Assembly: GCF_003073045.1 (NCBI RefSeq) | Contig: NC_037596.1 | Location: 10,971,950 to 11,035,949 of the forward strand | Source of the DNA: Pomacea canaliculata | Lineage: Eukaryota; Mollusca; Gastropoda; Architaenioglossa; Ampullariidae | DNA: 64,000 bases | Direction: 5' to 3' | Shown: positions 13,086-24,900 of the stretch, piece by piece | Layout: each line of letters opens with the position of its first letter | How positions within the stretch are numbered: position 1 is the first letter of the stretch | Notes under the pieces: model-generated | The model's database searches: none | The model's input: only the letters and a program-made list of their open reading frames with translations | Told to the model about the DNA's origin: nothing | Made by a program: the position numbers and the translations under genes

Positions 13086-13260
13086 CAGGGCTTCTGCTTA
13101 CGCAAAAAATTGCGTACAGTACGCATTAAAAGTTCGGAGGACCCCTTCAATTTTTGTTGATGGGGTCCCATTCAAAGTTGGGCGAAGAACAGGGACCCCT
13201 TAAAATTCTGAAGAAGGGGTCCCTAGGACCCCAAAGAATTTAGCCTTAGCAGAAGCCCTG
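13086..13260. mobile_element. 175-bp MITE, copy 1 (CAGGG ends, hAT-like)
   Basis: The ends are CAGGGCTTCTGCTTA and the complementary TTAGCAGAAGCCCTG (one mismatch-level difference). The element is flanked by a 6-bp direct repeat ATTAGG. The interior carries inverted GGGGTCC/GGACCCC motifs and could fold into a hairpin. A second copy of exactly the same length, in opposite orientation, lies at 48029-48203. CAGGG termini suggest hAT, and the 6-bp duplication is compatible with some hAT subgroups. The superfamily remains an inference. Confidence 0.85.
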
Positions 13261-13303
13261 ATTAGGTACTTCTACATATAATTTTCTTCTGAAACGTTTA
13301 ATT

Positions 13304-13340
13304 CTTGTTGTTGTTGTTGTTGTTGTTAATAATAATAATA
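13304..13340. repeat. TTG/TAA trinucleotide microsatellite
   Basis: About eight TTG-type units followed by about five TAA units, in the 3' flank of gene B. No coding context. Confidence 0.9.
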
Positions 13341-15279
13341 CACCAGTAGCTTAAGACTGAGCATTTTTCTCGATGAACGCTTTTCTTTTATATGATTTTT
13401 TTTTAGTTATTGTTAGTAGCTTTTGTGCTAGTAGTATAAATTTATGTTAGGTATATATCAATCTTTGAACTTTTCTTCAGAGAAGAAATTGTAGAAAGTT
13501 ACTAAGAAGTTTACAAAGAAGCTGGCAAACAGTTTTCAAGATAAATTGTTTATATTGTAGTTTCAGATAAAATCTTTTAATAGTAAAATTAGATTCGTGT
13601 AGCTCTGTGTTTATATTAAAGTTTATCGGTTAAAGATGTCGTGTTAAAATGTTTAAATATTTATAGGGGCGCAGATTTATAGTCATACTTAAATAGTATA
13701 TATATATATGTATATACTGCAGATAGAATGATAGTTGAATTATTATAGAAGTTGGTTAAAAAAAACTGCTGTTTAAACTAGCATATTCAAATGCTGTCAG
13801 AAACTAGCCAGTGGTAAGAAAAATTACAGCAATGTCACATGATTCTGTATCTCGGGGATATATAATACAGTGTATTAATACGGTGTGAAAGTAAGAAATA
13901 ACGTGTAGGTGTGAAAGTGTGACCAAATACATTCGACTATTGAAAACCGCTAATAAAAACGTTTCTTTTAAAGTTTTATAACATAATAATTTATAGTAAA
14001 GTTATAGTAATATTTATACAAGTAACAATATAACAGTTCACCAAAGAAGATGTACACCCGACGCTAACTTTAAAAATCGCAAGAGCAGTTCAGGTAGTTC
14101 TGTAAACTTTCAGTCTTAGGAAAGCTTCATGATCGTACTTTTCTCTGGTCTAGTCTTTTTATTTTTCGGTGATGTCAGTTCTTAAGCCACAAAGCCATCT
14201 ATTTAACACGCACATATCACGAAAGTAAGAAATGGCACAAAACTGAAAGAACTATTTACATCTTTATTGCACATATAGCAAATTTAGACAAAAATTATTT
14301 TTACTATTTAAGTCTTCAGTCCATTTCGAGAATGCGTGTTTACTTCAATTGTATGTCAGAAGAATTTTATGGTGATGTAATATTACATTGAAAGTAGTTA
14401 CAAATAATAAACTATACATAAACTGTAAAGAATTTAAAGAATTATTTCATAAGTTTTTGTAACACTAAAAGGCTCAAACATGAAACTGCCATTTGATGAA
14501 CTACAGCTGGGATGCTATAATTGACCAGCTGCATCAACATCATACGGTTAATGGGCTACAGACTTATCAAATTTGGTAGCTGCTTGTAAACTGTAATTGC
14601 TTTCAATAATAATTAACTCAGTAAAGGGTGTCTAGGAGAACACAGAGTAGCAAGGATTGTCAGATGATTTATTAGTCTGCTATTATGATATTTGTGTTTG
14701 GCCATATAAAGTGGTGTTAAAGAACAAATTAGTCCTTGCTTTTAGCCCGCCATTCGACCCACCATCTGAACCAGATTATTTCATCAGAAGCAAGGATCAA
14801 GCTTCTTACTGTGTTTTGAATCAGACACTAAGTTACCTCCCTGTCGTTCATAAAAGAAATCTCTGACTCGATAACCTTGTTTTATTCTCATCCAAAGTAA
14901 AGTGCATCGCCGTTTTTTTTCTGCGCATGCCCACTTCAGCAGTGAGCTACGGAGAGGAGAGATAGTTGGTAAGATAATAAGAGGTAAAAGGTGTATATCT
15001 GTCAAGTATGGCTCTCATCTACAAGCTGTAGGCAGTATCATCGGTGTCAAAATTATACCTTTGAAACTTAAGATTCGAGATATCAGCCCTGCTTGCTTTA
15101 TAGCTGACCTGCTCTTCTTCTAACAGCACCTTGGCCATATGAGATAAGATAGTTTTGGATCACCTTTTGCATTTGTGTCCCTTAAGGGGTACATGGGCTG
15201 AGAAATGGGCCTGTAGACTTATTGCTTGATAGTTCTGAAACTTTTACCTTTCTTCGGGAGGGTAGAATTACTCTTTTTC

Positions 15280-15640
15280 ACTACTTTTTTTGTTTTTCCG
15301 GATTTTGCGACAGTGTGGTAAGTCTCTTCATTGTCTCGTCCCTGCCACATTTGAGCAGCTCAGGTGGGAAATTGTCGACCCCAGAGCTTACCTCTATCTC
15401 ATCAGGCCAATTCGACTTTTTTCCGTAGGGACTGAATAGACTGGTCAGTCATTGGGCGCTACCTGGTCGACTTTGAGGATGTTTGGATCTGTCTCCAGGG
15501 GAAAATTGTACTTGCCGTATTCAGTTCATTGGTTGAATACAGCCTTTGACTTTCGTGGGAAGTTTACGAGTGATGTTTTCTGAAGACATTTGTTGGTGAG
15601 AGCCTTGAAAGCCTGGAATAAATAGATAAGCTCATGGTTG
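15280..15640 (-). mobile_element. Decayed LINE (non-LTR retrotransposon) reverse-transcriptase fragment
   Basis: Translated on the minus strand, 15420-15280 gives a segment with VDNFPPELLKCGRDETMKRL. This matches the conserved reverse-transcriptase region usually written GxDNIPAELLKxGG in non-LTR elements. Just before it (15520-15430), fragments reading TEYGKYNFPLETDPNILK resemble the linker (TEYCSxLYN...) that precedes the same motif. Stops and frame changes interrupt the piece, and no endonuclease, catalytic YADD box or 3' tail was found. It is an old truncated copy. The clade (RTE, CR1/Jockey or other) cannot be assigned from this much sequence. Confidence 0.7.
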
Positions 15641-16581
15641 TCTTCCACTTCCAACACAAACTCAATTATTATATGTACAAACAATTTCAAAAATTAAATA
15701 ACCCCTTCACATCTAACAAATGTAGTGAAGATCCCATGGATCAACTAATCCCTTCACCTTAGCTTTCTTGCACCACATTCCTTCTACTGTTTTCCTGCTC
15801 AACTATGGTGTATTCAGAACCTGATATCATCTGATGAAACACTTTCCCAACCGTGATATTGTGATCCCAATTTGTGCAGACTTAATAATGAAGGTGATAA
15901 ATCGCTTAAACCAAGCTTACACGTGGGATTGGAAACAAAGGATGCACCACTTAACATATCAGAATAGAACATATGAAGACTACCCAAGAATTGGGTTAGT
16001 CCTAATGTTTATAGGACGCGAAGCAACGTGACAATTCTTTTTTGAAGGGATGTTAATAAGAAAGCCTCACACGAGTGTAATTTATTAAGCTTTCTAGGCA
16101 TTTGATTAATTATTTATCATAATATAATAATAATTTATTAATTAATGATATTTGATCATCACCTTTAACTATGTATTCTACCAAAGTCATTCAAAATAAT
16201 AGCTCCGTTTTAAATGGTTCGCCCTATGTCTCTTTTTATCATTCTCTCTCCCCACATAATTTTGCCGAACACAAAAGCTTATTTTATATACTTACAAAGT
16301 ATTGATATTTAAACAAGATCTTACAAATTAACCGTTTCAAACTATGTAACAATTTACTATTTCTTAATGTTGAACCATATTTAAAAATAAAGTACCTAGG
16401 GTTTCAGATTTTGTAGACTTTTTATTATTTAATTAAGGAAGAAATTGAAGATAAATAAGAACTATTTAAGCAGATCACAGAGAGAGAGTTATCGCAAGAA
16501 TTTTACTAGTCTGTAATAAGGTTTTGCAATAACTAATAACATTATATACTTAAAGATTAACAAATCAGAGAAATTTATGAC

Positions 16582-16618
16582 ATGATGATGATGATGATGA
16601 CGACGACGAAGATGATAA
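16582..16618. repeat. ATG/ACG trinucleotide microsatellite
   Basis: ATGATG units passing into ACGACG and then imperfect GAT units, in a non-coding context. Confidence 0.85.
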
Positions 16619-17196
16619 TGAATAAAGCAAATTTACATAGAGCATTTCTGATCCGCAGAGTCTACTCAATGCGTTTTGTAAAATAAGTTTTAAATACAGA
16701 CCAAAGTTATTAACAAACAAATGTACAGACATTGCAACACACAGAAATACAAGGCAGTAAAAGAAATGCTGCACACAAGCACGAACACAATAGAAAGGAC
16801 AGTAAGAAAGTCGTGTCGAGGCCTAGTCTACAACTGTGTGTCAAACCATTTGATAAATCTCAGCTCACACAATCACAATCATGATGTCCAGTGTTCGTAC
16901 GAATGCATGTCCAAACGGCGGCGATGACAAGTAGGCACGTGACTGCACGTGTCCGGCGTGCACGCAGATTGCTGGCAGCGACGTCGCATCAACACCAAAG
17001 CCGAGCACAACAGATTTACACCAGAAGGTTCCATTCGACGATGCTGAAAAAAGATATTCAAAATTCAAACCGAGACCAACCGACCGACCGACCAAAAAAA
17101 AAAAAAAAAAAAGAAAAGAAAAGACAAATAGATAAAAATTAAAATCCTGAGTATAAGCAGACAACCAATCAACCAAAAACCCAATAATAATAATTT

Positions 17197-17299
17197 GATG
17201 ATGATGATGATGATGATGATTGATGATGGATGGATTATGGATGTTGATGATTGATGATGGATGAATGATGGATGTTGATGAAGATGACGGTGACGAAGA
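17197..17299. repeat. GATGAT-derived imperfect microsatellite
   Basis: A perfect GAT run followed by imperfect GATT/GGAT/GTTGAT variants. On the minus strand it translates as His/Ile-rich low-complexity sequence, which should not be called a gene. Confidence 0.85.
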
Positions 17300-18591
17300 A
17301 GAACTTATAATGCGCAGCATCACGACCAAGATGGATCGCACCCTCAGCGCAGACCAATAATGATAAATAAAAGATAATAGGTAGTGGACAGTGAGGTACG
17401 TGTAGGCACTGAATAATATAAGGCTGTTTTGAAGGTAGTTTGAAGATTGTCAGGCGAAAGGACATATACAACACAGCTTTTTCGTTCGGCAAAAATAATT
17501 CTTCGTTTTTGTTATAATGATATTTATTTACCTCATTTATTCTTAGTTTTATCAACGACTACTTATGTAACAGATTCTAAATAAGAAAGTAACAAATACT
17601 TTCAAATTTTATGTAAAAACTTACTGCGTGCTTCTTATTGCTTTTTGGAGTGATTGGGAAGGTAAAGTATTTTGTTTTGTTTTTGATTTTTGGCCTTGTT
17701 ATACGGAGTTAAATAGTGTTCTCTAGCCTTACGGTTCTAAACAATATATTTGTTTAAAAATTTACTGCTATGTTCCAAACAGTATAATCAATATTTATGT
17801 AAATGTATTATTTTTTCACAATAGCAATATTAGAAATCGAAACAACCAACATCACCAACTTAAAAAAAAAATTGAATAACAAAAAGACGACAGGTAACAT
17901 GATCATTATAGTGAATAATGTTACTTATCGCTCACTTACAGATGATAATATGTACATATCCAATACATGCATCCACAGTTCATTCTCAATCGACCTCACA
18001 CAAATAAAACGATCAGCACACCGACTCTGTCGAGATTGTTTTCCGTGAGGCCAATATATATATTAGAATCGCTCGCTACTTTATCAATGTTTATTAAAGC
18101 TATCACTCTATGACCATGACACTAACGGCATTATTTGTAAGGGAAACGATTCAAATACAATATATGTCAGATACAAAGCAGCTTTCCTGTTCTTCATTCT
18201 CATTATTTTAATTTATTTTAGAAACTATCTTTTGTTTAATGAGCGAACAAGGATGTTACACTGTGATCATTAGGTACAAGTTCTGAATTGTTAAGCAAGA
18301 TCCGTTTGAGAATCCAGTTAAATACATGTTTATAGAGATCAGAAATAATTCTGTGAAATGTTTTGCGTAAATAACCGTAACAGTGATGTTTCTCTCGCAA
18401 TTCTTTCCTTAACACCTCTTTGTTTACATTCATATAAAATTCATTAAATTAAAGTTAAAATTAAAGTTTGAAATTCATTAAAGTTTTGATGGGGTGTTGT
18501 ACCTTTTTTTTTTTTTTAGTAGTAGTGAACATTTTTAGGTGAACCGCATCTAAGGTCACCAACTGTATCTTCTGTTGCTGTTAAGATGTAT

Positions 18592-18617
18592 GAGAGAGAG
18601 AGAGAGAGAGAGAGAGC
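18592..18617. repeat. GA dinucleotide microsatellite
   Basis: About 13 GA units. CT-rich stretches on the same strand lie at about 18905-18934 and 19001-19022. Confidence 0.9.
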
Positions 18618-20280
18618 AGTTATTTAAACATGTATGTGTATATATTATCGAGTACGAGCACTCTCTTGAGTTTCTCTTGTGGACGAATAAAGTTGTATTG
18701 TATTTGTATATTTGGTGCTATTGATGATGTGAGGAGCGTGTAAGCCAAGCGGGTTTCATGCTAAACTTTCTTTTTCTTTTCTCTTCTTCGCGGTGACAAA
18801 ATAATTTTGGAACGTCGTCCAGTCCAGGATGTCGCAAACAGAAATTCCATTTTTCTTGCAATTTTGATATCGTATCGTAAACACTGTTTATGAAATACTG
18901 TAAAGAACTCTCTCTCTTTCTCTCTTTCTCTCTGACACACACGTACAGTTATCCAAGCACAGCCATACACAAATGCACATCCATATACACACAGCGACCC
19001 ATCTCTCTTTCTCTCTCTCTCTTACACACAGGCACAACTTTTTGCATTCATGAAGAAGAAATAAAACAATTTTACAACCGAGCAGGAAACTGTTCTAACA
19101 CCAGTAAAACAACACAAATTGTGATTTTTTTTACCCGCCACGACACTCTAGGGAAAATTTTAGTGCATCTTGGAGGGTGGTTGACTTTAAAAGGGACAAA
19201 AGAATAAAAGAACATACATAGCGAACCTTCTTAATCGCTGTGTCCACACCAAAAATACTGACAACCAGTAACGGTTGCCACCACGATGAACGTTACTTGG
19301 TGTCAGTAAAGGAATTATTAATGAAGATTTCTACTCAAACTGAGATATATTTAATTAGTCTACAAATTGTACTTAATGTAATGTAACATATTACCAGCTA
19401 AGATAAACATATTAAATGGTGTACAGTAAGATTGATTTCGAAACGATGAAACGGATTTCAGAAAAGCGAAAGTGATAAAGAGTCCATCAGGAGGATGTAT
19501 AGCTTAAGAGTGAAAATACGTTTGTTTCGTTGAAAAAAAGACCGAGCACAGTGACAATAAGCAGGCGTGGCCCGACATGACAAACGAGGAGAAACATTCT
19601 TTGCTGTTACAGAGCTCCGTTTTATTTTCACTGCAACCACAATTTATCACGGTTGGTCACAAGGATTGAAAAACTTAGTACTGTATCTCCATATATTTCA
19701 TCCCAGCCGTTGCAGTTTAAACTTTTCTTTGCTGTGTGCGCAAGACCTACCCCCCTGCATTATGATAGATAACAAGGTAGCAACAAGACCCTTCGGTGTC
19801 GAGTAAGATTCAGAGTTCTACTTATTTTAAGCCAACATTTTTGGTAAAGGCGGTGCCCATGTCTTTTTTCTTTATCGTTTTCTTATTTCTCCATTCATCT
19901 AAAGAATTAGGTATTCATTTTATAGCTTAGTCACATAGCAAAAATACACTGCGCCATCTAGGCATCTATCTGGGTTGTGTGTGCGTGCCTTCATTCCCAG
20001 GCTCTAATGAACGTGGCTGTCTGCTTCCAATCAAAACTTAGCAGCATAGCAAGACTTTTAAACAGCTTTGCAAACAAATTACCCATGGTCACGTGATCTA
20101 CATCCGGTGAAATTGTTGTCTCGTCTTATTGTTGTAGCCATTTTTACACGTTTTCTTTCAAAGTGTGTCTTCTACGAAGTCAGCGATCGAGTTGACATGT
20201 GAATGGTCAGTAGTCTCAACTGGCAGGTAGTTACCGTACACCGCACGCCGGGTACTCTTGGATCAACCCTGCCCCTGGCT

Positions 20281-20430
20281 ACCCGGTTTTGCAGCTACGG
20301 ACCAATCAACAGTTACCGCTCAGGTCCCGGTCAGTACTTGATTACGTGACGTCACGCAGGGGGCGGAGCTTGTAGAGGTGTACATCCAATAGGACGAGAC
20401 TAACTAGGATTTGGTGAGGGAACACGAAAA
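20281..20430 (+). promoter_or_regulatory. Promoter-like cluster (CCAAT, CRE, GC box) upstream of the ankyrin-SOCS gene
   Basis: In an otherwise AT-rich spacer this 150-bp GC-richer stretch holds CCAAT at 20302-20306, a full palindromic CRE TGACGTCA at 20347-20354, a GC box GGGGGCGGAGC at 20359-20369 and another CCAAT at 20386-20390. No further promoter-like cluster lies between here and the ATG at 21955, and acceptor-like CAG/G sites stand just before that ATG (21886-21889 and 21924-21927). A 5' untranslated exon near 20400-20480 with an intron of about 1.4 kb is the simplest reading. Motifs are seen; promoter function and gene link are inferred. Confidence 0.6.
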
Positions 20431-21954
20431 GTGAAGTGTAGAGAATATGAAATTGCTTGCATTATGTCTGCCATAATCGTCATCGTTATTGTGGTATTCG
20501 TAAACCAAACATTTACTTATAAACGAACTTATTAAGTTCTCAGTTTATTTATATACAATATACATTCTAAGTAAGACATACACACGAAAGACATACACAC
20601 ACACTCGGACTTAGCAAAATTGTCGTCCACCCCACCCATATTCTGTTAGTTTTAAAATAACTTCTACTTGTTCTGATAGTAAGGCTGATCGGACGCATAT
20701 GCCAGTAAACCAAACTTTTGTCTTGAGCACAAGTATCTTCCGATCTTTTGGGGAATCAGAGAACTGAGTGGCTAAGGCACTGTCACCCTGGTTCGAGACC
20801 AATGTTTTTAAATATAAATGTCATTTTAGGGAGAAGTGCGTTGTTACACATCATAGTCGTCTTTTCGGGAAATCAGAGACAAGCAAAGAATAAGTTGGGC
20901 TTTTTTTCAGATTTACCACTAAGGGTAAACACGCCTAGTATTCAAACAGGTTTAGTGATTCAGTATTCCATTTTTATTTCCAAGTGCTCAGGATGGTAAA
21001 CATCAGGTAGAAATCGTATCACTAGATGACTAGATGCTTCTACTAGCTTCAGCCACACTGTTAACCTAATAAAGAGCCGGTGATTTCCCGATTAGCTCAT
21101 TTCATGGCAGAGTCCTCGATACTATTTTTAGTATTTTAGTAATCCTCTTACAAATGAATAGTTTACTAACAACCTAATGGAAAGACACACTTATCTGTGT
21201 TGACATCGGCGTAAATAACTACGTGTAGGGTCTGAGATGCTGAAGTCTGGGGTTCATGATGAGCATCTTCAATCCTAGCGATGACAGGGAAGACTCTATT
21301 TCAAACATTTGCATTCCTTACCAGGACAAATATTTTTGTTGTTGTCATCAGACAAGGAAGGGAAATGCGCCCTTTGTTCATGGTATTTACACGTCTCTAG
21401 CAAACACCTTGTCCGGTTGAGAACTGCGCATAGTAGGTAAGTATTTCAATATTTTTGCTTTTTTGTGATATTTGGCAGATTAACCTTGCTGTATGGTCGA
21501 AACAATTACCTGCAGGTTATAGTTGAAGGCACTGTCACTTGGTGAATCATTCAATCGAAAAACGTTTCTGCGTTTTTGAGAAATATGGGTATGCATTATC
21601 TCGCCTACTTGCCTACAACGCTGATAACATATGGCATTGCGCAAACTACGAGCTTGTGTCAGTGTCTAATGATAAAATGTCTGAAATGTTACAATTTTTA
21701 ATTAGTCGAACGTAATTTTACTTATTATCTGTCTTAGTAAGGAAGTGAGTTTTGTGAATTATAACGGATCATCGTTAACAAGCGTTTTTGTATTTCTTTG
21801 ATGTCGTGATTAACTAAAACCAATTGAACTAAATTAATAAATTAAAAAATATTGGCAACTGGTATTAAAAGATGTTTTCTTGTCTCAGGTGATACATCAC
21901 AGCCTACCATATGTGTTCCTTTACAGGTCACATGATATTGCATGCCACAGCAGG
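20431..21954. other. Probable 5' untranslated exon/intron of the ankyrin-SOCS gene
   Basis: No coding sequence is recognisable. Pyrimidine-rich acceptor-like sites TTGTCTCAG/G (AG at 21887-21888) and TTCCTTTACAG/G (AG at 21925-21926) lie shortly before the proposed start codon, which suits an intron ending here. No confident donor was found. Confidence 0.35.
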
Positions 21955-24900
21955 ATGGAGAACTCTACACAGAACCCCCAGAGCGTTCATCAGGACAGCT
22001 CCATGCTTCCAGAAAGCACGGTGCTGCTCAACTCAGCTGCTGAAGCTGGAAACTGGGATCTGGTCCAAGATGTCATAAGACATGGTGAGGTCACTGCCAC
22101 TGATGTCAGACAGTCTGTCATCCTACAGAAACTAGCATCTGCTACTGGGATTAGCCAGAAGCTTGTCAGAAACATACTAAACAGTTTGTTTTCAAACCGA
22201 TCCTCTGGCGACACACTAAAACACGTCGTGCAAGAAGCTTTCCTTAGAGCGGCTCACTGTGACAACTGGGACACCATGATATCTTTTATATCGGCGGCTT
22301 ACACTTTGTTTGAAGATGAGGCCAGCCTGCTCTCGGTGACAGAAGTTATGGGATCTAGCAAATCTCTCAGGAAAAACCGTTACCTGCAAATAGATGTTTT
22401 AGCTTGTGTTTGGAGACATGCAAAGCGGAATATTCTAGACAGCACAGACAAGAGAGTACAGAACACTTTGGTGCAGCTGGCGGCGGAACTCAACATGTGG
22501 TCACGTGTCTGTGACCTTCTCGTCGCTAAGCCGGACCTGAACAATTCTCGATAGGGATGGTTTGTCAGTCCTACACAGACTCGTCATGTGTCCTGACAGC
22601 AGGTTCGACTCTCTTCTTCCGGTTCTTCTGAAAAACGGTGCCGACGTCAACCTTAAGAACTCAGAGGGAAACACGGCACTGCACCTGGCTGCTAAACACC
22701 AAACAATGGTAACTCTCGGCAAGTCTCTAAATGTTGTAGACAGCGAAACAAGTCCTCAATGTCAGAACCTAAAGATGCAAATTATTGACAACTATCGGAG
22801 AAAACGTGCTGAATCAAAATGTCATGCATTAACAACGCTTATTGACACTTGTAATTACATAGATGAATGTGATCATCAAGGAAACACTGCCGCGTTGTTT
22901 GCTGCAAAGAACGACAACTGGGAGTTTTTGATCCTTTTGCTGAAACACGGCGCTCGTGTTGATGCCCTTGACCAGTCCCAGAGATCCGTGCTGCATATTT
23001 GTGCCCTGAGGGGATCATCCCTGGATCTTGTCACCTGTGAAACAATTGTCAATTTGTGTGTCAACAAAGGGGCTGGGTGGATGACCGAGACGCAGAAGGA
23101 CGTACAGCGCTTCATCTAGCTGTTGAGTCTCACAGTTGGACTGTGTTTAAGTCTCTGGTAAAACTTGGAGCGGACTTTATGTGTCGAGACAGGACTGGCT
23201 ACAATGTTCTGCACAAAATGGCTGTGGTCGAAAGCGAGCATTCACAAGATGTTACTTTCCTGTTTTCCCTTCTAGTTGAGCGAGGTGCAGATTTGAACGC
23301 CATCAGTCCAGAGGGTGATGCTGTTGTGCACATTGCCACAAGGCTGCAGAACTGGAAGTTAGTCAATCACCTCGTGTATCTTGGAGCAGACATAAATCTG
23401 TGTAACAGTGAAGGGTTCTCAGTTCTGCATATCCTTGCTCTATCTAAGCCTCTTTTCCAAGAAAGTGCTTCATGGAACCAGAAGAATCTCTGTAAAAATG
23501 ATACGATAGTTCAATCTCTCCTTGATTTTCTCCTCAAAAGAGGAATGAACCTGGAGCTCCGTTGCTCAACAACAGAGACAGCGCTCCATCTGGCGGCTAG
23601 ACACGACAAACTGGTTCATGGTCAAATACTTGGTTCAGCGAGGAGCTAACATTCTTGAATTAGACAGCGAAGGTTGTTCTATCCTTCAAAGACTAATTTG
23701 TTGCAGAAGTGAAATCCGGGACATGGAGATCTTTCTTAGTATTCTTCGTCAAAGTGGCGGCCGCAGTAGTTTACCACCTACTGCTGGTGGAAATTCCCTG
23801 CTGCAACTTGCCGCGAAGCATGAAAAGTGGGAAATCGCAGACTATATTTTAAAAGATAAAGGAGGGAACGTCGACCAGCTTGACAACGAAGGCTGCAGTG
23901 TTCTTCACAGAATGGCTACAAGCCGAGGAAGAACATTTAAAGAAGGTCTATGGTGCTTTTCGATCAGACCCATTTTTCACAACTCTACAAATCTTGACGA
24001 GCAAAAACGACATGACCTCATCCATCAGGCGGCTGCTGCAGGAAATGTCGACGTCGTGGACGCACTGCTCGACAATTTTGATGATGTCAACAGAGTAGAC
24101 TGCGCAGGGTTCACGGTTCTACACAGAGTGGCTCAGTGTTGTGTGTCCACATCAGTGGCTATCATCCGACGCATTGTCCAGAAAGGCGGAGATGTAGACA
24201 AGAAGTGTCCTGATGGTAACACAGCTTTACATCTCGCAGCAAAAAGCAACAACTGGTTGGCTGTTCAGCATCTGCTAAAGTATGGAGCGAGTGCTAATAC
24301 TCTCGACACTGAGGGGATGACGGTTCTACACAGACTGCTTGGTCAGCCACATTTACGGTGTAGACAATGTGCGCAGAGACCATATAGTGAAATCACAGTT
24401 TTATTACTTACTGATATTTTATTCCAAGGTGCCTTAATCAATCAGAGAGACCTAAAAGATAATACTCCTTTGCATCTTGCTGTCAAGAATGAACATTGGG
24501 ACATGGTAATAGAACTCTTGGCTCGAGGGGCTTCTATGAATGAACGAGACTCCTGTGGATGCACTGCTCTTCACACTATTGCCAAACGCCGGAAAAAAGA
24601 CATCAACAACAAAATATCCATTGACAGCAGTTGTGTGACCTGTTCTATAAATGGTGGCTCAAATATTCAGATGTTTAAGTCTAATACTTCTAGCGAAGAC
24701 AGTATTTATCTGGTCATGTGCGACTATTTTGTCAACAACACGATGCTTATTGATGTTTTGGATCCTGATGGTAATACAGCACTGATGCTTTCTGTGAAAA
24801 ACAACAACTGGGACATCACAGAACGACTCCTGCTTAAAGGCGCGAACGTTTGCATATTGGATCGTAAGGGCGTGTCTGTCCTTCATGTTCTGGCTTCTGC

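Larger units (their letters stand above)
12974..20280. other. Long AT-rich spacer with repeats, no convincing gene
   Basis: Apart from the separately listed MITE, LINE fragment and microsatellites, I see no coding gene. Short open frames here have no recognisable domains. One of about 65 codons at 15834-16031 is the least repetitive, but it has no family match that I know and no homologue elsewhere in the window. CT-rich (about 18905-18934 and 19001-19022) and poly-A (about 17094-17112) stretches are present. Confidence 0.5.

Noticed and set aside
15834-16031. A 65-codon plus-strand open frame near the LINE fragment
   Set aside because: No recognised domain, no conservation within the window and no splice context; kept only as a note in the spacer entry.
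16865-17341. Minus-strand open frame rich in Ser, Ile and His
   Set aside because: It is a translation of GAT and poly-A microsatellites; low complexity only.
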